Source of the DNA: Bacteroidia bacterium
GTDB taxonomy: Bacteria > Bacteroidota > Bacteroidia > Bacteroidales > UBA932
Assembly (NCBI GenBank): GCA_021153285.1
Contig: JAGKTT010000053.1
Location: forward strand, 1-12,448
Length of the DNA stretch: 12,448 nt
Direction of reading: 5' to 3'
Part shown: positions 1 through 5,238 of the stretch, in pieces
Position numbering within the stretch: position 1 is the first letter of the stretch
How the letters are laid out: each line of letters opens with the position of its first letter
The notes under the pieces: generated by a model
The model's database searches: none
What the model saw: the letters and a program-made list of their open reading frames with translations, nothing else
Told to the model about the DNA's origin: nothing
Program-made: the position numbers and the translations under genes

Positions 1-2
1 TA

Positions 3-1109
3 ACCAAGAAGGTTCCGGGATCTCTCATCGCTCTTATCATAGGTACCCTTGCATCCGTTCTTCTGAGTAAGTTTGCCGGTGTCGAGTTTGCTACGATCGG
101 TTCGAAGTTCCCAGAACTAGCGAACGGTCTTCCGATGCCTAAGCCTGTAGCTCCTCAGTTTGATTATGAGACCATCAAGGGACTCGTTTCACCTGCATTC
201 ACAATCGCGATCCTCTGTGCTATCGAATCGCTTCTCGCTGCGATGGTAGCAGACGGTGCTACAGGAAAGCGCCATCACGCCAATACCGAGCTCATCGGAC
301 AGGGTATAGCCAATATCGTGACTCCTCTGTTCGGCGGTATTCCTGCAACAGGAGCCCTTGCAAGAACAATGGCAAGCATCAACAATGGAGGAAAGAGCCC
401 GCTCACAGGTATAATTCACGCGGTGGTTCTTCTTCTTATCTACCTTTTCCTTATGCCGTATGCAGTGTATATCCCGCTTTCTTGTCTTGCTGCCATCCTT
501 GTTCAGGTAGCATACAATATGAGTGAATGGAGAACATTCAAGTATCTTCTCCGCGGTGACAGATCAGACGTGGCTGTGCTTCTGATAACATTCTTCCTTA
601 CAGTGATCGTTGACCTTACTGTCGCAATTGAAGTGGGTGTTGTTCTTGCGATCGTGCTTTTCGTACGCCGAGTTATGCAGACATCGAACATATCTGTGCT
701 GGAGGGACATCATCTGGCTGCTACTGAGGATGATGAGGTGGCTGCAATGGAGAATACAGACAGGCTCGATATTCCTGAAGGCGTGGAAGTCTATGAGATC
801 GACGGACCTTTCTTCTTCGGTCTTGCCAGCCGTTTCGAGGAACTTGAGCAGATGAAGAAACCAGGAACCAAGGTCCGTATCATCAGAATGCGTAAGGTTC
901 CGTTCATTGACTCGACAGGTATAAACAACCTCCGCAATCTCTGTGAACGTACCCACAAGAGAGGAGTGACAGTGATTCTCTCGGGTGTGACTGAAAGCGT
1001 GCATCAGTCGCTGGTGAAGTTCGGTGTGGATCTGGAACTTGGGGAAGATTGCATCTATCCTCACATTGTACCTGCACTTGAGAAGGCTAAGGAACTTGCG
1101 TTGAGATAA
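3..1109 (+). CDS. SulP-family anion permease with C-terminal STAS domain, 5'-truncated by window edge
   Basis: Inner-membrane secondary transporter of the SulP (SLC26-like) family, typically carrying sulfate, bicarbonate or other anions; the substrate cannot be read from sequence. The frame is open from base 3, before the first in-frame ATG at 135, so the true start lies left of the window. The visible part begins TKKVPGSLIALIIGT, a SulP-type membrane stretch, and continues through several hydrophobic segments (near FTIAILCAIESLLAAMVADG, the GGIPATGALARTMASINNGG loop, HAVVLLLIYLFLM and VAVLLITFFLTVIVDL). A cytoplasmic STAS domain follows (from about base 770), with the signature IDSTG at about 910-924; STAS domains bind nucleotides or partner proteins and regulate transport. 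It converges on nadD with only 10 nt between the stop codons and no convincing terminator. Family certain, substrate unknown. Confidence 0.93.
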   Translation, partial: TKKVPGSLIALIIGTLASVLLSKFAGVEFATIGSKFPELANGLPMPKPVAPQFDYETIKGLVSPAFTIAILCAIESLLAAMVADGATGKRHHANTELIGQGIANIVTPLFGGIPATGALARTMASINNGGKSPLTGIIHAVVLLLIYLFLMPYAVYIPLSCLAAILVQVAYNMSEWRTFKYLLRGDRSDVAVLLITFFLTVIVDLTVAIEVGVVLAIVLFVRRVMQTSNISVLEGHHLAATEDDEVAAMENTDRLDIPEGVEVYEIDGPFFFGLASRFEELEQMKKPGTKVRIIRMRKVPFIDSTGINNLRNLCERTHKRGVTVILSGVTESVHQSLVKFGVDLELGEDCIYPHIVPALEKAKELALR

Positions 1110-1119
1110 GATGTATTTA

Positions 1120-1683
1120 TTACATAAGCCATTCGGACATATCCTTTCCGGATCTGATGGCTTCGCGGATAGTGGTCGACGAAATGTCGACCATTTCTGC
1201 ATTTAGGAGGGTAATTCTGTATTCAGGATCTTCTTTCTGCAGGTCGGCTTTTATTGATGTCAGGTCGTAGCCGGTGCGTGGGAAAACAGCTACCCCAAAT
1301 TCTTTCAGGATGCGCTGATAGTCACGCCAATGGCGGAATCCGGCCAGATTGTCGGCTCCGATTGTGAGGGTGAATGAGCTTTCCGGTTCTCTTTCCCTGA
1401 GGGCGTCGAGAGTGCGGATGGTATAATGAGGCTCTGGCATATTGAGTTCGATGTCATCGACCTTGACTTTTGACCTCAGTTCGGTATGCCTGTTCACAGC
1501 GGTGATTGCAGCATTGAACCTCTCCCGTCCTGTGTCGGCACTGATGCCGTCTTTCAGCGGATTCTTCGGAGAAACGATGAGATGTACGCAGTCAAATCCA
1601 GCTTCTTCGATCAGATGCCGGATGATGGCCAGATGGCCTATGTGCAGCGGATTGAACGAACCGCTGTATACTGCTGTCTTCAT
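1120..1683 (-). CDS. nadD: Nicotinate-nucleotide adenylyltransferase
   Basis: Cytoplasmic enzyme that joins nicotinate mononucleotide and ATP to give deamido-NAD and pyrophosphate, a step shared by de novo and salvage NAD synthesis. The 187-aa protein has the nucleotidyltransferase motif GSFNPLHIGH at residues 8-17 (the HxGH ATP-binding signature), SPKNPLKD at 39-46 in place of the usual PPHK-type loop, GADN at 109-112, and the C-terminal ISSTTIR motif at 167-173 that binds ATP phosphates. Length is normal for the family. It lies 17 nt downstream of gmk on the same strand and is presumably cotranscribed with it. The related PPAT (coaD) is less likely, given the GADN and FPR context and the length. 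Confidence 0.95.
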   Translation of the reverse strand: MKTAVYSGSFNPLHIGHLAIIRHLIEEAGFDCVHLIVSPKNPLKDGISADTGRERFNAAITAVNRHTELRSKVKVDDIELNMPEPHYTIRTLDALREREPESSFTLTIGADNLAGFRHWRDYQRILKEFGVAVFPRTGYDLTSIKADLQKEDPEYRITLLNAEMVDISSTTIREAIRSGKDMSEWLM

Positions 1684-1700
1684 AGTATTGTCAGAGGAAT

Positions 1701-2270
1701 CTACTCTGCCAGGAAACCTCCTACTACTCGCTCTGCTTCTGCGAGTGCTGTCTGAAGGTCGTCATTGATGAGAGTGTAGTCGAATTTTCCTGCAGCGAAT
1801 TCCATTTCTGATGCAGCCTTCGCCACTCTTCTTTCTATGGCTTCTTCAGTGTCTGTACCGCGACCTACAAGTCTTTCGCGGAGCACTTCCACAGATGGTG
1901 CCTGGATGAATACAGAGAGGGCCTGATCACCGAAGATTCTCTTAAGATTCACGCCGCCCTGTACGTCGATGTCGAAGATGATTGTGTGCCCTTTGGCCCA
2001 GATACGCTCTACTTCTGATTTAAGCGTTCCGTAGAATGAGCCTGCATAAACTTCCTCATATTCCACGAACTTGTCTTCAGAAATCATCTGGCGGAATTCG
2101 TCTGATGTGAAGAAATAGTATTCCACACCGTGCTGTTCCTGGCCTCTCGGTGCCCTTGAAGTGGCTGAAATGGAGAATTCAAGTTCCGGATGAAGGCCAA
2201 GAAGATGATTTACCACTGTGCTTTTGCCTGCTCCTGAGGGAGCTGAAAATATGACTACCTTATTGCTCAT
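1701..2270 (-). CDS. gmk: Guanylate kinase
   Basis: Cytoplasmic kinase that phosphorylates GMP (or dGMP) with ATP to GDP, essential for GTP supply. The 189-aa protein shows the P-loop APSGAGKST at residues 10-18, the GMP-binding stretch SATSRAPRGQEQHGVEYYF at 35-53 (arginines 39 and 42, tyrosine 51), YGTLKSEV at 80-87, DIDVQGG at 100-106 and a lid arginine region RGTDTEEAIERR at 137-148. Start ATG at 2270 is preceded by an A-rich leader with no Shine-Dalgarno. Its leader seems to run back about 130 nt to the palindromic promoter at 2406-2425, passing through a dispersed repeat copy. In many bacteria a yicC-like gene precedes gmk; none is present here, where fba is the divergent neighbour. Its product feeds GTP, a substrate of the RSH enzyme encoded further along. 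Confidence 0.96.
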   Translation of the reverse strand: MSNKVVIFSAPSGAGKSTVVNHLLGLHPELEFSISATSRAPRGQEQHGVEYYFFTSDEFRQMISEDKFVEYEEVYAGSFYGTLKSEVERIWAKGHTIIFDIDVQGGVNLKRIFGDQALSVFIQAPSVEVLRERLVGRGTDTEEAIERRVAKAASEMEFAAGKFDYTLINDDLQTALAEAERVVGGFLAE

Positions 2271-2352
2271 TATTGTGCTTTATTTTATCTTCACTGTCAC
2301 AATTTCCTGCCATTCATAGCGCCTCATCAGACGATACTGAATGCCTCTCCGT

Positions 2353-2379
2353 TGTCATTCTGAGCGCAGTGAAGAATCT
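2353..2379 (+). repeat. Dispersed hairpin-type repeat, copy 1
   Basis: The core TTGTCATTCTGAGCG is identical over 15 nt to the reverse complement of the copies near 5166-5182 and 5194-5210. The unit closes with AGAATCT. ATTCT (2357-2361) and AGAAT (2373-2377) can pair. It lies between gmk and fba, inside the presumed gmk leader. It is a short version of the unit, about 24 nt from CATTC to AATCT. Confidence 0.7.
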
Positions 2380-2405
2380 TTTAACCTATTATCTTTTAAT
2401 ATTCC

Positions 2406-2425
2406 GCAAAAATAATTATTTTTGC
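2406..2425. promoter_or_regulatory. Palindromic bidirectional promoter between gmk and fba
   Basis: GCAAAAATAATTATTTTTGC is a perfect 20-nt palindrome. Read on the plus strand it ends in TATTTTTGC (2417-2425), a full match to the Bacteroidota -7 element TAnnTTTG plus C, about 46 nt before the fba ATG. By symmetry the same TATTTTTGC is present on the minus strand (2414-2406), facing gmk. No clear -33 TTTG element is visible on either side. The simplest reading is that one symmetric element fires both ways. A palindromic operator is an alternative, and the two roles are not exclusive. Confidence 0.65.
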
Positions 2426-2471
2426 AGAGATATTGAGATTAAGAAACGATTTTTAAACAAATTATAAGATT

Positions 2472-3473
2472 ATGATTTCTTACAAGGAACTCGGCCTCGT
2501 GAACACCAAGGAGATGTTCGCTAAGGCAATCGATGGCGGTTACGCTATCCCAGCATTCAACTTCAACAATATGGAGCAGCTTCAGGCTATCATCTCAGCA
2601 GCAGCTGAGACTAAGTCTCCAGTTATCCTTCAGGTTTCTAAGGGTGCTCGCCAGTACGCTAACCAGACTCTTCTCCGCTATATGGCAGAGGGTGCTGTAG
2701 AGTACGCTAAGGAGCTCGGTTGGGAGAACCCACAGATCGTTCTTCACCTTGACCACGGTGACTCTTTCGAGACTTGCAAGAGCTGTATCGATATGGGCTT
2801 CTCTTCAGTTATGATCGACGGTTCACACCTCGAGTATGACGAGAACGTAGCTCTTACAAAGAAGGTTGTTGACTATGCACACCAGTTCGATGTAACAGTT
2901 GAGGGTGAGCTCGGAGTCCTCGCTGGTGTTGAGGATGAGGTTAGCTCAGACCACCACACATACACTAAGCCGGAAGAAGTTGTAGACTTCGTTACAAAGA
3001 CTGGCTGCGACTCACTCGCTATTTCTATCGGAACTTCACACGGTGCTTACAAGTTCACTCCTGAGCAGTGTACAGTAGATCCTGAGACAGGTCTCCTCGT
3101 TCCACCTATGCTTGCATTCGATGTACTCGAGGGCGTAGAGAAGGAGCTCCCAGGATTCCCAATCGTTCTCCACGGTTCATCTTCAGTTCCGCAGGACGAG
3201 GTAGCTACAATCAACCAGTACGGTGGTGCACTCAAGGCTGCTATCGGTATTCCTGAGCCTTGGCTCCGTAAGGCAGCTGAGTCTGCAGTCTGCAAGATCA
3301 ACATCGACTCTGACTCACGTCTCGCAATGACAGCTGCTATCCGCGAGGTATTCGCTAACAAGCCAGCAGAGTTCGACCCACGTAAGTACCTCGGTCCAGC
3401 TCGTGACAATATGAAGAAGCTCTACATCCACAAGATCGTTAACGTTCTTGGTTCAAACGGCAAGGCAGAGTAA
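2472..3473 (+). CDS. fba: Fructose-bisphosphate aldolase, class II
   Basis: Zinc-dependent cytoplasmic aldolase that reversibly splits fructose 1,6-bisphosphate to dihydroxyacetone phosphate and glyceraldehyde 3-phosphate in glycolysis and gluconeogenesis. The 333-aa protein starts MISYKELGLVNTKEMF, close to Bacteroidales homologues. Visible landmarks are GYAIPAFNFNN (23-33), HLDHGDSFE (92-100) with the catalytic Asp95 and metal-binding His96, GSHLEYDEN (117-125), EGELG (144-148), IGTSHGAYKF (186-195) with metal-ligand His190, LHGSSSVP (233-240) with His234, and the phosphate-binding KINIDSDSR (275-283). Codon use is strongly restricted (mostly GAG for Glu, CCA or CCT for Pro, AAG for Lys), unlike the neighbouring nadD and gmk, which fits very high expression. 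It is monocistronic, with the palindromic promoter upstream and a strong terminator downstream. Confidence 0.97.
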   Translation: MISYKELGLVNTKEMFAKAIDGGYAIPAFNFNNMEQLQAIISAAAETKSPVILQVSKGARQYANQTLLRYMAEGAVEYAKELGWENPQIVLHLDHGDSFETCKSCIDMGFSSVMIDGSHLEYDENVALTKKVVDYAHQFDVTVEGELGVLAGVEDEVSSDHHTYTKPEEVVDFVTKTGCDSLAISIGTSHGAYKFTPEQCTVDPETGLLVPPMLAFDVLEGVEKELPGFPIVLHGSSSVPQDEVATINQYGGALKAAIGIPEPWLRKAAESAVCKINIDSDSRLAMTAAIREVFANKPAEFDPRKYLGPARDNMKKLYIHKIVNVLGSNGKAE

Positions 3474-3494
3474 TTCTTCCCGTAAGATAAACTG

Positions 3495-3529
3495 AAAGGG
3501 TTCCGGTCAATCGTGACCGGAACCCTTTT
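3495..3529 (+). terminator. Rho-independent terminator of fba
   Basis: A perfect 15-bp stem (3495-3509 with 3514-3528) closes a 4-nt loop (3510-3513). The stem is GC-rich in its centre (GGGTTCCGGTCA) and ends in a short T run, 21 nt after the fba stop codon. The reverse strand has a weaker T tract, so it mainly serves fba. It separates fba from the convergent small gene at 3568-3912. Confidence 0.92.
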
Positions 3530-3567
3530 ATCATAACGGTTTCATCTGAGTGGTGTCGTCGGATCTT

Positions 3568-3912
3568 TTATTGCCATAGCGCCAATGACAGATAGCCTTC
3601 TGACTGGAAATGTTTTCTGATATGACTGTTCAGAATCTCCACCTGGCCCTGACGGTACATCGACATTGAACCTTTGACGGACAGGAGCAGTGAAGCCAAT
3701 GCATCCATTTCTTCATTGGAGAATCCTTTTTCTGTCAGTATCCTGACGGGGTCTTCGCATATGATGACCTCATCTATGTCCAGTGCAAGCTCTTCTAGCA
3801 TTTCCTGCCGGATGATGTCATATCCACCGTCAGGCTGTGTGGCAGTCTTCTTCACCAATGCTTCCAGCAGCATCGTTATCTTTCGTATTTCTTTCAGTAT
3901 ATAGTCTTCCAT
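3568..3912 (-). CDS. Small hypothetical protein (114 aa), family not recognised
   Basis: I do not recognise this protein with confidence. It is 114 aa, acidic, with no signal peptide or membrane segment, so probably cytoplasmic. The N-terminus MEDYILKEIRKITMLLEALV looks like a single amphipathic helix. The middle, GFSNEEMDALASLLL (63-77), reads like a helical hairpin, and the C-terminus is helical and basic before ending ALWQ. The DYI-start helix is loosely reminiscent of the small DUF6483-type proteins, but this is a weak impression. It has its own promoter-like element just upstream (3932-3958), sits behind the ppa terminator and converges on fba, so it is probably a single-gene transcript. 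The promoter and a plausible protein composition support a real gene. Confidence 0.75.
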   Translation of the reverse strand: MEDYILKEIRKITMLLEALVKKTATQPDGGYDIIRQEMLEELALDIDEVIICEDPVRILTEKGFSNEEMDALASLLLSVKGSMSMYRQGQVEILNSHIRKHFQSEGYLSLALWQ

Positions 3913-3931
3913 ATCAGTTTGATGAATATCT

Positions 3932-3958
3932 CAAATATAGACATATTTCTGTGGCCAA
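3932..3958 (-). promoter_or_regulatory. Promoter of the small hypothetical gene
   Basis: On the minus strand TATATTTG (3939-3932) matches the Bacteroidota -7 element. A TTGG that could act as the -33 element lies at 3958-3955, 15 nt upstream of the -7 element. The predicted start of transcription leaves a leader of roughly 13-15 nt before the ATG at 3912. Confidence 0.6.
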
Positions 3959-3960
3959 TG

Positions 3961-3998
3961 AAAAAAATAAGTTCTGAATGCTCAGAACTTATTTTTTT
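3961..3998 (-). terminator. Rho-independent terminator overlapping the ppa stop codon
   Basis: A perfect 17-bp inverted repeat (3961-3977 with 3982-3998) flanks a 4-nt loop. Read on the minus strand it is A7-TAAGTTCTGA, loop, then the complement ending in T7. The TAA stop of ppa (3991-3989) and its last two Lys codons lie inside the first arm, so the terminator begins within the gene. The A and T runs are symmetric, so it could also stop plus-strand transcripts. Confidence 0.88.
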
Positions 3999-4612
3999 GA
4001 TATGTAATCGTCATAGTCTTCCATCGCGCGGAGGATAACGTCTTTGGCTACTTCCGGGCCGTAGATGCTGATGAACTGCATTCGGCTGGTGTGTTCTCCA
4101 GGGATATCCTTGTAGGTGCTGAAGTAGTGGATCAGACGTCGGATTATGTCGACCGGTACCTGATCGATGTCTGTCATCGAACCATAAACGGCGTCGCTCT
4201 TGAGGACGGCGATGATCTTGTCGTCAGCCTGGTTGTGGTCGAGAAGACGAAGACCTCCGATAGGGCGGGCATTCACGATGATGTCTCCGTGGGTTACATC
4301 CTTTTCTGTGAGGATGCAGATATCCAGAGGGTCACCGTCACCTTCTACGTCAAGACGCACGAGAGCCTTGTTTGTAAGCTCTGCCATCTTCGGACCGCAA
4401 TATGTCCTTGGCAGGAAACCGTAAAGTGATGGAACGATGTTGGAAAACTTCTGAGGACGGTCGAGGGAAAGATATCCTGACTCTTTGTCCACTTCATATT
4501 TTACTGTGTCTGTAGGCACAATCTCGATAAATGCCCTTACTTCTTCGGGCACGCTCTTGCCGAGGCTGATTCCGTGCCAAGGATGAGCTTTGTGTGCGTT
4601 TCTATAATCCAT
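3989..4612 (-). CDS. ppa: Inorganic pyrophosphatase, soluble family I
   Basis: Cytoplasmic Mg-dependent enzyme that hydrolyses pyrophosphate, pulling biosynthetic reactions (including NadD-type adenylyl transfers) forward. I chose the ATG at 4612, giving 207 aa that start MDYRNAHKAHPWHGISLG. An upstream TTG at 4678 would add 22 residues, but these lie upstream of or within the promoter at 4632-4663, overlap the upstream gene and do not resemble the family. Landmarks in the 207-aa numbering are FIEIVPTDTVKYE (28-40), RPQKFSNIVPSLYGFLPRTY (52-71), the signature DGDPLD (92-97), ARPIGGLRLLD (115-125), ADDKIIAV (129-136) and HYFSTYK (162-168). These are the expected metal and pyrophosphate ligands. 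Transcription is from its own promoter and ends at the hairpin overlapping its stop. Confidence 0.95.
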   Translation of the reverse strand: MDYRNAHKAHPWHGISLGKSVPEEVRAFIEIVPTDTVKYEVDKESGYLSLDRPQKFSNIVPSLYGFLPRTYCGPKMAELTNKALVRLDVEGDGDPLDICILTEKDVTHGDIIVNARPIGGLRLLDHNQADDKIIAVLKSDAVYGSMTDIDQVPVDIIRRLIHYFSTYKDIPGEHTSRMQFISIYGPEVAKDVILRAMEDYDDYISKK

Positions 4613-4631
4613 CTGAATAGTTTTAAACCTT

Positions 4632-4663
4632 GCAAATTTATGGCTATTTGTCCATTTCTGCAA
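4632..4663 (-). promoter_or_regulatory. Promoter of ppa
   Basis: On the minus strand TAAATTTGC (4640-4632) is an exact -7 element, with TTG at 4663-4661 as a possible -33 element, 20 nt upstream. The ATG at 4612 is 19 nt beyond the -7 element, giving a short leader. The promoter lies across the last codons and stop of the upstream C-GCAxxG-C-C gene, and it decides the ppa start by excluding the upstream TTG. Confidence 0.75.
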
Positions 4664-5138
4664 TTTTTTCTCCGACAATTCTTGCAGAAATACCTACGAG
4701 TTCCTCGCACGGACGTTTCCGGTAATATTCAGGGGTCCTTTCGGACGGTTCCGGAGACTCGGCAGGAACAGTCTGGCTGCTGCCAATAGGGACCAATCCA
4801 AGCAGCTCCTTACAGACTATTGACCCGTTCAGAGCCTTGAATTGACCTGCCATATCCTGGACTAATGCATAGTTTCGTGTGCGGTCTACCTTAATCGAAG
4901 GATCTGATGCCGGTGCCATAAGACCTGCAAGCATCACCATACCGCTGACACTTCCGCAGACCTCCCTCATACGGCCCATTCCGCCTCCGAACCCTGATGA
5001 CATTGCTGATGCCACTGCATCGTCGATGCCGAAAACGTCATTGTATGCCAATACTACAGCCTGACAGCAATTATATCCTTCTTCTTTGAACAGTCTCTTT
5101 GCTTTTGCTACTCTTTCTTCTATGTCTATTGCTTTCAT
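4644..5138 (-). CDS. C-GCAxxG-C-C family protein (putative redox-active protein)
   Basis: The 164-aa protein belongs by motif to the C_GCAxxG_C_C family of putative redox or metal-binding proteins, whose biochemical role is unsettled. The spaced cysteines are GYNCCQAV (Cys24, Cys25), the glycine-rich GFGGGMGRMREVCGSVSG (49-66, Cys61), GSIVCKELL (Cys109) and RPCEELV (Cys144). There is no signal peptide or membrane helix. A Pro/Ser/Glu-rich insert (about 118-136) separates the last two cysteines. ATG at 5138 sits only 4 nt from a dispersed repeat copy, and no promoter or Shine-Dalgarno is visible, so it may depend on read-through from uvrB-rsh. Its stop overlaps the ppa promoter. Family fairly sure, function unknown. 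Confidence 0.88.
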   Translation of the reverse strand: MKAIDIEERVAKAKRLFKEEGYNCCQAVVLAYNDVFGIDDAVASAMSSGFGGGMGRMREVCGSVSGMVMLAGLMAPASDPSIKVDRTRNYALVQDMAGQFKALNGSIVCKELLGLVPIGSSQTVPAESPEPSERTPEYYRKRPCEELVGISARIVGEKIAEMDK

Positions 5139-5142
5139 ATAA

Positions 5143-5182
5143 AGATTCTTACGACTCGCTGCGCTCGCTCAGAATGACAATC
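5143..5182 (-). repeat. Dispersed hairpin-type repeat, copy 2 (long form)
   Basis: On the minus strand it begins GATTGTCATTCTGAGCG (5182-5166) and ends AAGAATCT (5150-5143), with CGCAG in the centre. By eye it aligns to copy 3 (11648-11682) at about 27 of 33 positions over the CATTC-to-AATCT span. ATTCT/AGAAT, CGA/TCG and an inner GC-GCA-GC can pair. It abuts the start codon of the C-GCAxxG-C-C gene. Confidence 0.75.
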
Positions 5183-5193
5183 AATCGGTATGA

Positions 5194-5210
5194 CGCTCAG
5201 AATGACAATC
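5194..5210 (-). repeat. Partial repeat copy, tandem to copy 2
   Basis: GATTGTCATTCTGAGCG (minus strand, 5210-5194) is an exact 17-nt duplicate of the first part of copy 2 (5182-5166), with a period of 28 nt. The closing AATCT half is missing. It lies between the rsh stop and copy 2, so this 97-nt gap is largely repeat-derived. Confidence 0.75.
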
Positions 5211-5238
5211 AGAGTTATGCTCAGCGTATAGGTTTGTT

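Noticed and set aside
1111..1125. Inverted repeat between the SulP transporter and nadD as a terminator
   Set aside because: Only a 5-bp AT-rich stem and no T tract; too weak to call.
2273..2467. Possible 64-aa plus-strand peptide between gmk and fba
   Set aside because: It runs through the dispersed repeat and the palindromic promoter, with no family resemblance; chance frame in an intergenic region.
4612..4678. Extended N-terminus of the pyrophosphatase from TTG at 4678
   Set aside because: The extension spans the ppa promoter and overlaps the upstream coding sequence, and it does not look like the family.
5143..5210. Short CRISPR-like direct repeats
   Set aside because: Only two 17-nt copies with an 11-nt spacer, one being part of a longer dispersed repeat found elsewhere; no cas genes.
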